DNA of 64,000 nucleotides from JABDIP01 sp965250245 (GTDB lineage: Bacteria > Pseudomonadota > Alphaproteobacteria > DSM-16000 > Inquilinaceae): NCBI GenBank assembly GCA_965250245.1, contig OZ252296.1, positions 4,588,001 to 4,652,000 of the forward strand, given 5' to 3'. Of this stretch, positions 42,725 to 52,432 are shown in pieces. Both the position numbers and the translations under genes were made by a program. The notes beneath the pieces are model-generated. The model saw only the letters and a program-made list of their open reading frames with translations, was not told where the DNA came from and did no database searches. The stretch's first letter is position 1. Each line of letters starts with the position of its first letter.

Positions 42725-45222
42725 CCCCGGACCAGCAGCGCATCGCCGCGCAGGCGTCGGCCAGCGCCATCACCCGGCTGTGGGACAGCCTGGTGCCGCT
42801 CAAGTCGGTCAACCGCTTCCTGCAGACCGGCGCCCATCCCGACGACGAGACGACCCGGCTGCTGGCGCGGCTGGCCAAGGCGGACGGGGTGCGGCTCGGC
42901 TTCGCCTGCGGCGTGCGCGGCGAGGGCGGCCAGAACGATATCGGCACCGAGAGCCGCGCGGTGCTGGGCGTGCTGCGCACCCGCGAGATGGAGCGCGCCG
43001 CCGAGACCCTCGACATGGAGCTGTTCTGGCTGAACGAGGAGCTGGAAGGGCCGATCTTCGATTTCGGCCTGTCCAAAACGGCGGAGGAGACCTTCGGCTA
43101 TTGGGGCCGGGAGCGCACGGTGGAACGGCTGGTGCGGACGATCCGTGCCTTTCGCCCGGACGTGGTGGCGCCGACCTTCCTGGACGTGCCGGGCCAGCAC
43201 GGCCACCACCGGGCGATCACCCAGGCGACCGAGGAGGCGTTCCACCTGGCTGGCGACGCGGACGCGTTCCCCGAACACGGCCGCGACGGCCTCGCGCCGT
43301 GGCAGGCGGCGAAGCTGTACCTGCCGGCCTGGTCCGGGGCCGGTGGCGCCTATGACGACACCGAGCCGCCGCCCAACGCCACGATCACCGTGCCGGTCGG
43401 CGGCTTCGACCCGGTGCACGGCGCCACCTATGCCCAGATCGCGCAATGGTCGCGCGCCTTTCACCGCACCCAGGGCATGGGTCACTGGGTCGACGAAGGC
43501 CCGGATGCGGTGCCGCTGCACCGGCTGGACTGCGCCATCGAGGCGCCGGAGGACGAGGCCAGCCTGTTCGACGGCCTGCCGACGACGCTCGGCGAGTTGG
43601 CAGACCGGATGGACGATGCCGGTGTCGCCGAGGCGATGCGGGCGGCCCATGGCGATATCGACTGGGCGCTGGACGCGTTTCCCGACAACGCGTCCGTGCT
43701 GGCCGCGGTGCATTCCGCCCTGGGTGCCGTGCGCCGGGCCGTGCAAGGCCTGGCAACGGCCGGTGACGACGACCGGGAGAGGGCGGCGCATCGCCTGGCG
43801 CTGAAGGAGCGTCAACTCTGCCATGCCAGCCGTTGCGCCGCGTTGCTGACGGCCCGGATGGGCTGCGACCGGCCGGTGGTCGCGGCAGGTGATGCGGTCG
43901 ATGTGACCCTGTCGGCCTATCTCGGCGGGCCGGTGCCGCTGGACGAAGTCTCGCTGTCGATCGCAACGCCGCGCGGCTGGCGGGTCGAGCAGGCCGGCGA
44001 CGGTCTCGGCCGGTTGGAAACCGGCGAGCGCGCCACCACGGCGATCCGTCTGTCGGTTCCCGAAGACGCGGCGGAGTTCGACCCCTACCAGTTCCGCACA
44101 CTGCCCCATGGCGGCAACGACCGGGTCCATGGGCTGGTGCGCTATGCGGTCGACGGCGTTTCGGTCGAGACGGTGGTGCAGCCGGACGAACCGCTGGCAG
44201 TGCTGCCTCCGGTCGCCACAAGCGCCCAGCCGACGGCGGTCGCCTACAACCTGAACCGCGCCTGGCCGATCACGGTCAGCGTCACGGCCCGGCGCAACGG
44301 GCTCGCCGACGGCAGCGATGCGGCCTTGGCCCTGTCGCCGCCACCGGGCTGGCAGGTCTCGCCGGATGCCGTGCCGCTGGCGCTGGGCGATGCCGGCGAC
44401 ACCGGAGCGGCCCGGTTCACCATCGCGCCGCCGGAAGACCTGGCACCGGGGCGCTATGCCCTGCCGGTCACCGTGGATGGCCTGCCCTCGCGGGCCGCGC
44501 GCACCATCCGCCATCCCCATATCCGCGCCACCCATGTGGTCACGCCGGCCGAGGTGACGGTGCAGGCGATGTCGGTGGCGCTGCCCGAGCGCCTGCGCAT
44601 CGGCTATGTCGACGGCGGCTCGGACCGGGTGCATGGCTGGCTGGCGCAGCTCGGCTGCGACGTCACGCTGCTGGACGCCGACGTGCTGAGCGGCGGGGAT
44701 CTCTGCCAGTTCGACACCATCGTCATCGGCATCTTCGCCTACAAGGCGCGGCCCGACCTGCTGGCCGCCAATGCGAGGCTGAAGGACTGGGTCGCCGCCG
44801 GCGGCAACCTGGTGACGCAATACCACCGCCCCTGGGACAATTGGGACCCGGAGACGGTGCCGCCGCATTTCTTGAAGATCGGCCAGCCCTCGCTGCGCTG
44901 GCGGGTCACCGACCAGAATGCCGCCGTGACCCATCTGGCCCCGGACCACCCGCTGTTGACCCACCCGAACACCATCACCGCGGAGGATTGGCAGGGCTGG
45001 GTGAAGGAGCGCGGCCTTTACTTCGCCGCCGACTGGGCGCCGGACTACACGCCGATCCTGTCCATGGCCGACCCGGGCGAGGCGCCGCTGACCGGCTCCC
45101 TGCTCAGCGCGCCGGTCGGCGGCGGCCGGCACACCCACACCAGCCTGATCCTGTATTATCAGATGGACTTCCTGGTGCCCGGCGCGTTCCGCCTGATGGC
45201 CAATCTGGTGACGCCGCCCTGA
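42721..45222 (+). CDS. Large PIG-L-family deacetylase with C-terminal accessory domains
   Basis: 833 residues. The N-terminal PIG-L/LmbE zinc-dependent deacetylase domain (about 35-270) has the metal motif GAHPDDE and a second His cluster GQHGHHRAI. A helical part (about 280-385) is followed by beta-rich segments (about 390-600) and a C-terminal Rossmann-like amidotransferase-type fold without obvious catalytic Cys (IGYVDGGSDRVHGWLAQLGCDVTLLD, GGNLVTQYHRPWDNWDP). No signal peptide is evident. It probably N-deacetylates an imported sugar derivative. Translationally coupled to the ROK regulator. Confidence 0.85.
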   Translation: MTPDQQRIAAQASASAITRLWDSLVPLKSVNRFLQTGAHPDDETTRLLARLAKADGVRLGFACGVRGEGGQNDIGTESRAVLGVLRTREMERAAETLDMELFWLNEELEGPIFDFGLSKTAEETFGYWGRERTVERLVRTIRAFRPDVVAPTFLDVPGQHGHHRAITQATEEAFHLAGDADAFPEHGRDGLAPWQAAKLYLPAWSGAGGAYDDTEPPPNATITVPVGGFDPVHGATYAQIAQWSRAFHRTQGMGHWVDEGPDAVPLHRLDCAIEAPEDEASLFDGLPTTLGELADRMDDAGVAEAMRAAHGDIDWALDAFPDNASVLAAVHSALGAVRRAVQGLATAGDDDRERAAHRLALKERQLCHASRCAALLTARMGCDRPVVAAGDAVDVTLSAYLGGPVPLDEVSLSIATPRGWRVEQAGDGLGRLETGERATTAIRLSVPEDAAEFDPYQFRTLPHGGNDRVHGLVRYAVDGVSVETVVQPDEPLAVLPPVATSAQPTAVAYNLNRAWPITVSVTARRNGLADGSDAALALSPPPGWQVSPDAVPLALGDAGDTGAARFTIAPPEDLAPGRYALPVTVDGLPSRAARTIRHPHIRATHVVTPAEVTVQAMSVALPERLRIGYVDGGSDRVHGWLAQLGCDVTLLDADVLSGGDLCQFDTIVIGIFAYKARPDLLAANARLKDWVAAGGNLVTQYHRPWDNWDPETVPPHFLKIGQPSLRWRVTDQNAAVTHLAPDHPLLTHPNTITAEDWQGWVKERGLYFAADWAPDYTPILSMADPGEAPLTGSLLSAPVGGGRHTHTSLILYYQMDFLVPGAFRLMANLVTPP

Positions 45223-45287
45223 GGCAGCACCACACGGCCGGCCGCTCGCGGACGCGGCGACCGGAACTCCGCCGGACCATGGGCTGC

Positions 45288-46874
45288 CTACCCGTCGTCG
45301 TCATCGTCATCGTCGTCGTCATCCTCATCGTCGTCGTCGTCATCATCGTCACTCACGACGGGCAGCGCGGCCAGGAAGAGGCCTCGCGTGCCATCGGTGA
45401 AGGAGGCGCGGAAGGCGACCTGGCCGGAGTCGGAGAGACCGCTGCGCCGACCTTCCTCGTTGCCGGCATCCCCACCGGTGCCCAGATCCGCGGCCGAGAC
45501 GGTCCGCAGGTCTCCGGGTACGACCTCAATCAGGTCGCCCGGCAATGCGACCGACACGGGCGGCAGCAAACGCGGCTTGAGCCAGACCCCGCCGGATAGA
45601 TCGAAGGCGACATCGCCGTCACCGTTCAGCGAATGATCGCCCAGGGATGAGAAGGACCCGCGGGCCACCAGCTCCAGGAAGTCCGGCCCGCCGGCCCACA
45701 GGCCCAACTGCTCGATGGAGGGCGCGGTGACCGATGCGCGAAAGGCCACGTCCCCATTGCCGCCGAGGACCGGTGGAAACAGCCCGGCGAAGTTGACGCC
45801 GGGATCCGTGCCCGGGGCCGAGTCTCCCGTCCGCACGACCAGACTCGGCAGGCTCGGGTCTCCGACCCAGAGATGCGTCGCGGTTGACGTCGAGAGCCTT
45901 GAAAGGAAGGCGATCTCACCGGCGTTGTTCAAGGTCGGAGCAAACGGCGCAACATATGTCGTCCCGGGCGGCTGACCGGGAACCTGATCCCCGGAGCGCA
46001 CCACCAGCCTCAGATTGCCGGGCGTTCCGATCCAGATGCCCCTGTCGTTCCCGAACATCACCCCCGGGCCGGTGATGATGCCCAGGAAAAGCACTTCCCC
46101 GGCATCGTTCAGAACAACGTTCTCACGAGACGCGCCCAGGCCGACGAACTCGCGAAACACCACGCCCGGGTCCGTGCCCGGGGCGGGATCTCCCTCGCGG
46201 GCGACGAGCTCCAGGTTCGCTGCAAGGCTGCCGAACCAGATCCCGCGATCATTCGCGGAGGTGACGCCCGCACCTCTGACGACGCTGGAAAAGGCCACCT
46301 GACCCGCATTGTTCAGGCGAATGGCCGACTGGGGGATACCGATGAAGGTGACGCCCGATGGCGTTCCCGGAGCCTGATCACCCTCTCGCGCCAGCAGGCG
46401 GACATTGTCCGGGCTGCCGACCCAGATGCCTTCATCCTCGAAAATGCTCACGCCGATGCCACGAAGCCTCGACGGGAAGGCAACCTGGCCGACATCGTTG
46501 GCAACGCTGGTGCCGGGGAACCCGCCGCCGGGTGTGAGGAACGTCGTGCCCGGCTCGGTCTCGGGCGCCGGAAATCCCTCGCAGGCGACAAGGCCGAGGC
46601 CGGTCGCCGGACCGACCCACAGACCCTCGTCGCAATCGTTGAACCCGACGGTGCGGAGAAAGGCCCGGAAGGCGATGCCGGTTCCGATCGCGCCGGGGTC
46701 GTTGAAGGCGAAGAACGTCGATCCCTCGACGGCGCCCGGGGCTATGTCACCCTCGACCGCCACCGTCTCGATCGTGATGTCCTGCGCGACGGCCCGGCCG
46801 CCGGCCAAGACGACGGCCGCCGCGCCGAATGCGAGTGCAAGGACACCTTTCGAGACTCTGAGTCCATTGAGCAT
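45288..46874 (-). CDS. Exported repeat protein (DUF7453-like) with poly-Asp C-terminus
   Basis: 528 residues. A Sec signal peptide (KGVLALAFGAAAVVLAGGRAVAQ) is followed by about seven repeats of roughly 65 residues with the pattern G-I-W-x-G-x-x-x-x-L-x-L-V-A-R-E-G-D-x-A-P-G-T, then a stretch ending LNNAGQVAFSS. They look like beta-propeller blades. The C-terminus carries 8 Asp, one Glu and 10 Asp before the final Gly. The start at 46874 is preceded by GGGAGGA. Function unknown; the acidic tail may bind divalent cations or act as an anchor signal (inference). Confidence 0.78.
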   Translation of the reverse strand: MLNGLRVSKGVLALAFGAAAVVLAGGRAVAQDITIETVAVEGDIAPGAVEGSTFFAFNDPGAIGTGIAFRAFLRTVGFNDCDEGLWVGPATGLGLVACEGFPAPETEPGTTFLTPGGGFPGTSVANDVGQVAFPSRLRGIGVSIFEDEGIWVGSPDNVRLLAREGDQAPGTPSGVTFIGIPQSAIRLNNAGQVAFSSVVRGAGVTSANDRGIWFGSLAANLELVAREGDPAPGTDPGVVFREFVGLGASRENVVLNDAGEVLFLGIITGPGVMFGNDRGIWIGTPGNLRLVVRSGDQVPGQPPGTTYVAPFAPTLNNAGEIAFLSRLSTSTATHLWVGDPSLPSLVVRTGDSAPGTDPGVNFAGLFPPVLGGNGDVAFRASVTAPSIEQLGLWAGGPDFLELVARGSFSSLGDHSLNGDGDVAFDLSGGVWLKPRLLPPVSVALPGDLIEVVPGDLRTVSAADLGTGGDAGNEEGRRSGLSDSGQVAFRASFTDGTRGLFLAALPVVSDDDDDDDDEDDDDDDDDDDG

Positions 46875-47263
46875 GGCTACGTCCTCCCTGCTCGAAACCT
46901 CGGGGTTGAGATCGCGGCCAACGGAGCACGAAAAATACCAAGGATGACTCCGGCGGCCCCTCGATAACGCGCTAATCCGACCGGTCCCTCGCAGGCCCTG
47001 CCGATACCAATGGAAAGGAGTCACAGTATTCAGCACCCTTGCGGCCCGACACAAGCCCTGGTTGTGAATTTTAGATTAAGTTCCTATCGCTACCTGCGAT
47101 GCCCTCTGCCGCACTCTTGCGGTCTTGGCGGCGGGGCAGTCCTCCGCTTAAGGTCCGAATTGGCGTCGTCGGCCGTTGGCCGTGCTGTGCCCTCGGCGGC
47201 GCGCCGTCACCGACCCCGTGCGACGTGCGATGACGGTCCTGCCCGTCAAGGAGACCCCGTCCC
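46875..47263. other. Intergenic region between divergent genes
   Basis: 389 bp without a credible gene. It carries the inverted repeat listed at 46934-47030 and otherwise should hold the promoters of the exported repeat protein and the DMT exporter. No strong sigma-70 pair was identified by eye. Confidence 0.4.
46934..47030. repeat. Imperfect inverted repeat, possible MITE remnant
   Basis: About 97 bp. The left end AATACCAAGGATGACTCC pairs with the right end GGAGTCACAGTATT, with gaps. The ATACCAAGG end resembles the termini of the 31556-31818 element, so it may be a degenerate relative. Confidence 0.35.
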
Positions 47264-48244
47264 ATGCCAGATCAAGGCGAGAACAATCCGGGGCTCGGCA
47301 TCTTCTTCATCGTGCTCGCCGTGGCCGGCTTCTCCATCAACGACATGTTCATCAAGCAGCTCTCCGGGGATTATCCGCTGCACCAGATGGTGTTCGTGCG
47401 CTCGGCGATCGGGATCGGATTCAGCCTCGTGATCCTCCAGTTCGAGGGCGGTTTCCGGCTGCTGCGCACCAGCCGGCCCTGGCTGCATCTGCTGCGCGGG
47501 CTGTGCATCGTGGCCGCGAACCTGGCCTTCTTCGCCGCGCTTGCAGTGATCCCGCTGGCGGATGCCACGGCCCTGTTCTTCGTGGGCCCGCTGTTCATCA
47601 CCCTGCTGTCGATCCCGTTCCTCGGGGAGAAGGTCGGGCCGCGCCGGCTGGGCGCGGTGCTGGTCGGGTTCGTCGGCGTGCTGATCATGCTGCGTCCGGG
47701 CGCCGACGCGACCGGTCCGGTGCCCGACCGGACGATCCTGCTGCTGCCGATCCTGGCCGCCTTCGCCTATGCCTGCATGCAGATCCTCACCCGCCGGCTG
47801 GCTGCCACCGCGACGGCATCGGCCATGGCGATCTACATCCAGGCCACCTTCATCGTGGTCAGCCTGCTGTTCTGGGCGGTGACCGGCGACGGCCGGTTCC
47901 TGGCCGGGGTCGAGAACGAGAGCATGATCTTCCTGCTGCGCGCCTGGGTCTGGCCGGCGCAGGAGCACCTCGCCATCTTTCTCGCGCTCGGGGTGCTGTC
48001 GGCGGTGATCGGCTATTCGCTCTCGCAGGCCTACCGCCAGGCCAATGCCGCGACGATCGCGCCGTTCGAATATGTCGCCCTGCCGATGTCGATCTTCTGG
48101 GGCTGGGCGGTGTTCGGCGATCTGCCCGACCTCTGGGTGTTCTCCGGCATCGCCCTGATCGCGGCGGCCGGGCTCTACGTCTTCGCCCGCGAGAACCGGA
48201 AGGCGCGCCCGATTGCCAGCCGCAGGCCGATGCGACGGCCGTAA
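47264..48244 (+). CDS. EamA/DMT-family transporter
   Basis: 326 residues, ten membrane helices in two EamA halves (GIFFIVLAVAGFSINDMFIKQL; LLPILAAFAYACMQILTRRLA). Such proteins are inner-membrane metabolite exporters, often for amino acids or related compounds. AAGGAG precedes the ATG. The substrate cannot be read from sequence. The following reductase gene begins 80 bp later. Confidence 0.9.
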   Translation: MPDQGENNPGLGIFFIVLAVAGFSINDMFIKQLSGDYPLHQMVFVRSAIGIGFSLVILQFEGGFRLLRTSRPWLHLLRGLCIVAANLAFFAALAVIPLADATALFFVGPLFITLLSIPFLGEKVGPRRLGAVLVGFVGVLIMLRPGADATGPVPDRTILLLPILAAFAYACMQILTRRLAATATASAMAIYIQATFIVVSLLFWAVTGDGRFLAGVENESMIFLLRAWVWPAQEHLAIFLALGVLSAVIGYSLSQAYRQANAATIAPFEYVALPMSIFWGWAVFGDLPDLWVFSGIALIAAAGLYVFARENRKARPIASRRPMRRP

Positions 48245-48324
48245 CCAGCGGAGGCGCGGCACGGCGCTGTGGAGGACGCCCGGGCCGTAGGGTTCGACCG
48301 GGACTGGATCAAGGAGAGGGACGT

Positions 48325-48870
48325 ATGGCCACGATTCACGGGTACATCGCCGCCAGCGTGGACGGCTATATCGCGACTGCCGATGGCGGGGTCGACTGGC
48401 TGGAAAAATACGGCGACGTCGGCGCCGGGGCGTTCAGCTATGACCGGTTCATTGCTGGCATCCGTACCGTGGTCATGGGACGCGCAACCTATGACGCCAT
48501 CGCCGGCTTCGACGTCGATTGGCCCTATGGCGAGCAGCGTGCGATCGTGGTGACGTCGCGGCCGATTGAACGGCCGGCAGGGCTCATCGAGACCTGGTCC
48601 GACGGGGTGGATGCGCTGGTCGACCATCTCCGGGCGCTGGATGACGGCGATGTCTGGATCGTTGGCGGCGGCCGGCTCCAACAGGCGTTCATCGAGCGTG
48701 GCGCGTTGGACAGCCTGGCCTTGTTCATCGCGCCGGAACTCCTTGGCGGCGGCATCCCTCTGTTTCCGCCAAACGGATTCGCGCGGCCCGCGACGCTGGT
48801 CTCTTCCGAGACGCTGTCGGCCGGCTTCGTCCGGATCCTCTACGAATTCGGCGACAGGGCCGCCGGCTAA
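48325..48870 (+). CDS. RibD C-terminal / dihydrofolate-reductase-like family protein
   Basis: 181 residues. The DHFR-fold reductase domain shows HGYIAASVDGYIATADGGVDWLE at the start, IRTVVMGRATYDAI, and DVWIVGGGRLQQAFIERGALDSL near the NADPH site. It resembles the YyaP/YwjB group of RibD-C proteins; the substrate is unknown. AAGGAGAGGG precedes the ATG at 48325. It converges on the YopT-like gene, 7 bp away. Confidence 0.88.
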   Translation: MATIHGYIAASVDGYIATADGGVDWLEKYGDVGAGAFSYDRFIAGIRTVVMGRATYDAIAGFDVDWPYGEQRAIVVTSRPIERPAGLIETWSDGVDALVDHLRALDDGDVWIVGGGRLQQAFIERGALDSLALFIAPELLGGGIPLFPPNGFARPATLVSSETLSAGFVRILYEFGDRAAG

Positions 48871-48877
48871 GCGACGG

Positions 48878-49549
48878 TCACCCGCCGAAGCGCTGGATCA
48901 GGTCCTGGACCCGCTGCTGGCGGTCGTAGTTCAGCCGGTAGATCAGGAAGCGGTCGTAGCGGGCGTGGTAGCCGCTCACGGATTTCAGGAAATCGTCGAG
49001 CCAGGCGGCGAAGCGGTCCTGGCCGACAAACTGGAAATGGCCGTAGTTGGCGTCGAAATAGCGGTAGGTGTCCCGGCCGCCCTCCCGATCCTTGTGCACG
49101 GCGACGCCGTGGCCGCCGCCCTTGCGCTTCAGGCTGATGTAGAGCGGGCCGTCATGGTCGGCGGCGGCCTGGGCGATGGCGTGGCCGTTCGGCTTGAACG
49201 GGCAGTTCTGGAACTGCTTGTAGGAGAAGCCGTAAGCGGCGAGCAGGGATTTGAGCCCGGCGCCGTCGCGGTACAGGCTCTGTTCCTTGCTGGCGCGCCA
49301 ATGGGCGATGCCGTCCAGCCGCGAGGTCTGCTTGTCGTAGACGAAATCCATGTCGGTCATGCGCAGGCTGGCCCAATGGGTCGCCAGGGCGGCGCAGTAG
49401 CCGTTGTACTTCGCGTTGTCGCCATCGGTGGCAATGCGGCTCGGCAGCGTCCGGCCCCAGGGGCCCGGCTGCGTCAGCACCGGCGACTCGCTCTGCCGGA
49501 ATCGATAGACCAGCTCTCCGCTGGCCTTGGCCGTTTCCCATACATTCAT
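48878..49549 (-). CDS. YopT-type (peptidase C58-like) cysteine protease homologue
   Basis: 223 residues. All three elements of the C58 triad are visible in the expected order: Cys52 in NGYCAALATHW, His147 in GGGHGVAVHKD, and Asp166 in YRYFDANYGHFQF followed by the typical beta strand. YopT and AvrPphB of this family are effectors that cleave host proteins, but related domains also occur in bacterial toxins. There is no signal peptide, secretion gene or immunity gene beside it. GGGGAGAG precedes the ATG at 49549. Activity and target are inference. Confidence 0.72.
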   Translation of the reverse strand: MNVWETAKASGELVYRFRQSESPVLTQPGPWGRTLPSRIATDGDNAKYNGYCAALATHWASLRMTDMDFVYDKQTSRLDGIAHWRASKEQSLYRDGAGLKSLLAAYGFSYKQFQNCPFKPNGHAIAQAAADHDGPLYISLKRKGGGHGVAVHKDREGGRDTYRYFDANYGHFQFVGQDRFAAWLDDFLKSVSGYHARYDRFLIYRLNYDRQQRVQDLIQRFGG

Positions 49550-49816
49550 CGCCGACTCTCCCCATTTGCGGTCCTGCATTCGGCCCCATGGCCTGCGGCG
49601 GAACCTGAAGGGGTAGCAAGGCGGCACCCCGATCTGCTGTGATCGCCCTCACACCGGACCGGCGGACGCGGCGAATTCGGAGGCCGCATGGGACCGCGGC
49701 GTGTTGCGCAGCCGAGCCGATTCCGCATACGATAGGATGAAAGAAAAACGATTTTCCTGGGGAGGCGAAATGGGGTCCAGCGCGGCTGAGCGCTCGGGGT
49801 CCGGCGTGGGCGGGCA

Positions 49817-50914
49817 ATGTCCGATCTGAGGATCGCCGGGCTGAGCAAGTCCTTCGGCGATGTCGCCGCGTTGCGCGGGCTCGACCTGTCCGTCGCGGCC
49901 GGCGAATTCTTTGCGATCCTGGGGCCGAGCGCCGCCGGCAAGACCACCACCCTGCGCAGCATCGCCGGGCTGGAGCGCCCGGATGAAGGCCGCGTGCACT
50001 TCGCCGGCCGCGACATCACCGACGATCCGGTGCAGGGCCGCGACATGGCGATGATCTTCCAGACCTTCGCCCTCTACCCCCATCTCAGCACCCACGACAA
50101 CCTGGCCTATCCCCTGCGCGAGGCCGGTCACGACCGCGGCGCGGTGGCAAGCCGGGTGGCGGAGATCGCCGAGATGCTGCGCATCTCGCACACCCTGAGC
50201 CGCAAGCCCAACACCTTGTCCGGCGGCGAGCAGCAGCGCGTCGCGATCGGCCGGGCGCTGATCCGCCGGCCGAGCCTGCTGCTGCTGGACGAGCCGCTGA
50301 CCAATCTCGACGCCAAGCTGCGCCACGACACCCGGGCGGAGTTCAAGCGGCTGCACCGGGAGCTGGGCATGACCATGGTCTATGCCACCCCGGACCAGCT
50401 CGAGGCGCTGACCATGGGCGACCGGGTCGCGGTGATGCGCGACGGCGCCATCGTCCAGACCGACACGCCGGAGGCGCTGTACCAGTCGCCTGGCGACCCG
50501 TTCGTCGCCACCATGGTCGGCGCGCCGACCATGAACCTGATCCCGGCCACCCTTGGCCGCAATGGCGGCGGGCCGGTGATCGCGCTGCCCTTCCAGGATG
50601 TGGACGGCGCACGCTGGGCGACGCCGCTGGGCGACGCGGCCGCCGGGACCGAGCTGATCTTCGGCATCCGGCCGCATGACCTGACGCCGGTGCGCGGCGA
50701 CGCGGCGGGGCCGACCTTCCGCGCCCGGGTGCATTTGACCGAACCGCTGGGCGACGTCACCATCCTCGATCTGGACGCCGCCGGCACGCTGTTGAAGACC
50801 GTCCTGCCCGAGGACGAGGCGGTCGCCTATTCGGTCGGCGACGAGTTGGATGTCGGCTATGCGCTGGCCGACGCGCATCTGTTCTTCCGCGAGACGGGGG
50901 TGCACATCGACTGA
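49817..50914 (+). CDS. ABC transporter ATPase 1 (UgpC-like) with degenerate switch loop
   Basis: 365 residues. Walker A is GPSAAGKTT (36-44), with Ala-Ala where the partner has Gly-Cys. Signature LSGGE (134-138) and Walker B LLLLDEP (154-160) are intact. The switch loop reads YATPDQLEA, so Pro192 replaces the usual His. A MalK-type regulatory barrel follows (about 240-365). A second, different ATPase is encoded at 54601-55686, as in the glycerol GlpST systems, so a heterodimer is expected. First gene of the plus-strand ABC operon. Confidence 0.92.
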   Translation: MSDLRIAGLSKSFGDVAALRGLDLSVAAGEFFAILGPSAAGKTTTLRSIAGLERPDEGRVHFAGRDITDDPVQGRDMAMIFQTFALYPHLSTHDNLAYPLREAGHDRGAVASRVAEIAEMLRISHTLSRKPNTLSGGEQQRVAIGRALIRRPSLLLLDEPLTNLDAKLRHDTRAEFKRLHRELGMTMVYATPDQLEALTMGDRVAVMRDGAIVQTDTPEALYQSPGDPFVATMVGAPTMNLIPATLGRNGGGPVIALPFQDVDGARWATPLGDAAAGTELIFGIRPHDLTPVRGDAAGPTFRARVHLTEPLGDVTILDLDAAGTLLKTVLPEDEAVAYSVGDELDVGYALADAHLFFRETGVHID

Positions 50915-50995
50915 GGCAGAATGCCGCCGGTCGGCGGAGTTGGGACCCGCGCCACCGGCGCGATACACAGAATGAAACAAAGGGAGGAGACAAAT

Positions 50996-52432
50996 ATGAC
51001 CATTCGAAGCATTCGGTTGCCCGGCGCCCTTCTGGCCGGCAGTGCGCTGGCCGTCGGGGCCCTGGCCCTGCCGGTTTCGGCCTCGGCGGAGGACATCGTG
51101 CTCCGCATGGCGGCACCGGACTGGCCGCCGACCCGCTTCCTGCAGGAAGAGGCCGATCGCAGCTACACCGCGCCGAGCGGCAACAACGTCCGGCTGGAGA
51201 TCGACTTCATCCCCTGGCCGAGCTTCTACGAGCGGGTCGCCGCCTCGCTGACCTCCGGCGAGGAGAAGTACCAGATGCTGGTGACCGACAGCCAATGGCT
51301 GGGCGCCTTCATCGAGGGCGGCTACTACATGAAGCTCAACGACTTCATCGACGAGGATCCCGAGCTGCAGGCGCTCATGGAGGACCTGCATCCGGCCCTG
51401 GTGGCGGCCTATTCGACCTATCCGCACCGGTCGGAGAACTATTACGGATTCCCGCAGATGCCGGACACCTATGTGACCTGGTACCGCAACGACCTGTTCT
51501 GCCATGACGGCGAGCGGGCGGCGTTCCAGGCCGAGTATGGCCGGGTCCTGCCCTGCACCTATGAGGAATGGGAAGACGTCGACTGGGATACCTGGGAGAT
51601 GATCGGCCTGCACTTCCGGCGCGAGGCCGGCGAGCCGCTGGGCGATGGCGTGGCCGAGGACGATTTCTACGGCGTCGCCTACCAGGCCGGTAAGGGCTAC
51701 GACTTCTCCACCATGGCCATCAACGCCTTCTTCTGGCAATGGGGCGGCGGCATCTGGGACGAGACCAAGGAGCCTGACGGACCGGCGCTGGGCGTGGTCA
51801 ACTCCAACGAGAACGTGGCCGCCTTCGACCGCTATCTGGAGATCCTGAGCCTGGCGCCGCCGGCCTACCAGACCGGCCAGATGGACATCTTCCAGATCCA
51901 GGAGCTCTACATGCAGGGCAAGGTCGGGGCGATCATCAACTGGGTCGGGCTGGGCGAGCCGGTGCTCGATCCCAGCACCTCGCAGGTCGCCGACGTGTCG
52001 AGCTTCGGTGTGGCGCCGGGCCGGCGCATGCCCGACGGCTCCATCGACCGCTGGGCCAATATCGGCGGCCAGCCCTTCGTGCTGACGACCTGGAACAGCG
52101 ACGAGGTGATCAGCGAGGCGCTGGACCTGGTGAAGTGGTGGCTGTCCGAGGACGTGCAGGTCAAGTTCGCCCAGAATGGCGGGCAGAGCGGCCTGCAGAG
52201 CGTCATGGCACGTGACGACTATGCCGAGTTCCGTCCCTGGAACGAGGCCCATGTCGCCATGCTGCCCTGGCAGCGCGACGTCTGGCACATCCCCGAGTTC
52301 TTCGAGCTGCTGACCCAGCAGCAGGAGGAGTTCGACAAGGCGATCACCGGCCAGATCTCCGCCAAGGAGGCGCTGGACGCAGTAGCCGAGTTCCAGGACG
52401 AGGTACTGCGCGACGCCGGTCGCATCGAGTAA
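50996..52432 (+). CDS. Extracellular solute-binding protein of the two-ATPase ABC system
   Basis: 478 residues. The Sec signal peptide (LLAGSALAVGALALPVSASA) precedes a family 1-type binding protein: VRLEIDFIPWPSFYERVAASLTSG, YQMLVTDSQWLGAFIEGGYYMKL, and FGVAPGRRMPDGS. AGGGAGGAG precedes the ATG. The cluster context (amidohydrolase, PfkB kinase, DhaK/DhaL) suggests a small polyol, ketose or related ligand, but none is shown. A palindromic element follows the stop before the permeases. Confidence 0.92.
   Translation: MTIRSIRLPGALLAGSALAVGALALPVSASAEDIVLRMAAPDWPPTRFLQEEADRSYTAPSGNNVRLEIDFIPWPSFYERVAASLTSGEEKYQMLVTDSQWLGAFIEGGYYMKLNDFIDEDPELQALMEDLHPALVAAYSTYPHRSENYYGFPQMPDTYVTWYRNDLFCHDGERAAFQAEYGRVLPCTYEEWEDVDWDTWEMIGLHFRREAGEPLGDGVAEDDFYGVAYQAGKGYDFSTMAINAFFWQWGGGIWDETKEPDGPALGVVNSNENVAAFDRYLEILSLAPPAYQTGQMDIFQIQELYMQGKVGAIINWVGLGEPVLDPSTSQVADVSSFGVAPGRRMPDGSIDRWANIGGQPFVLTTWNSDEVISEALDLVKWWLSEDVQVKFAQNGGQSGLQSVMARDDYAEFRPWNEAHVAMLPWQRDVWHIPEFFELLTQQQEEFDKAITGQISAKEALDAVAEFQDEVLRDAGRIE

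Noticed and set aside
42277..45138. A 953-codon open frame on the minus strand antisense to the ROK and PIG-L genes
   Set aside because: The plus-strand genes have clear family motifs. The antisense frame is Arg/Gly/His-rich with no motif and arises from codon bias in GC-rich DNA.
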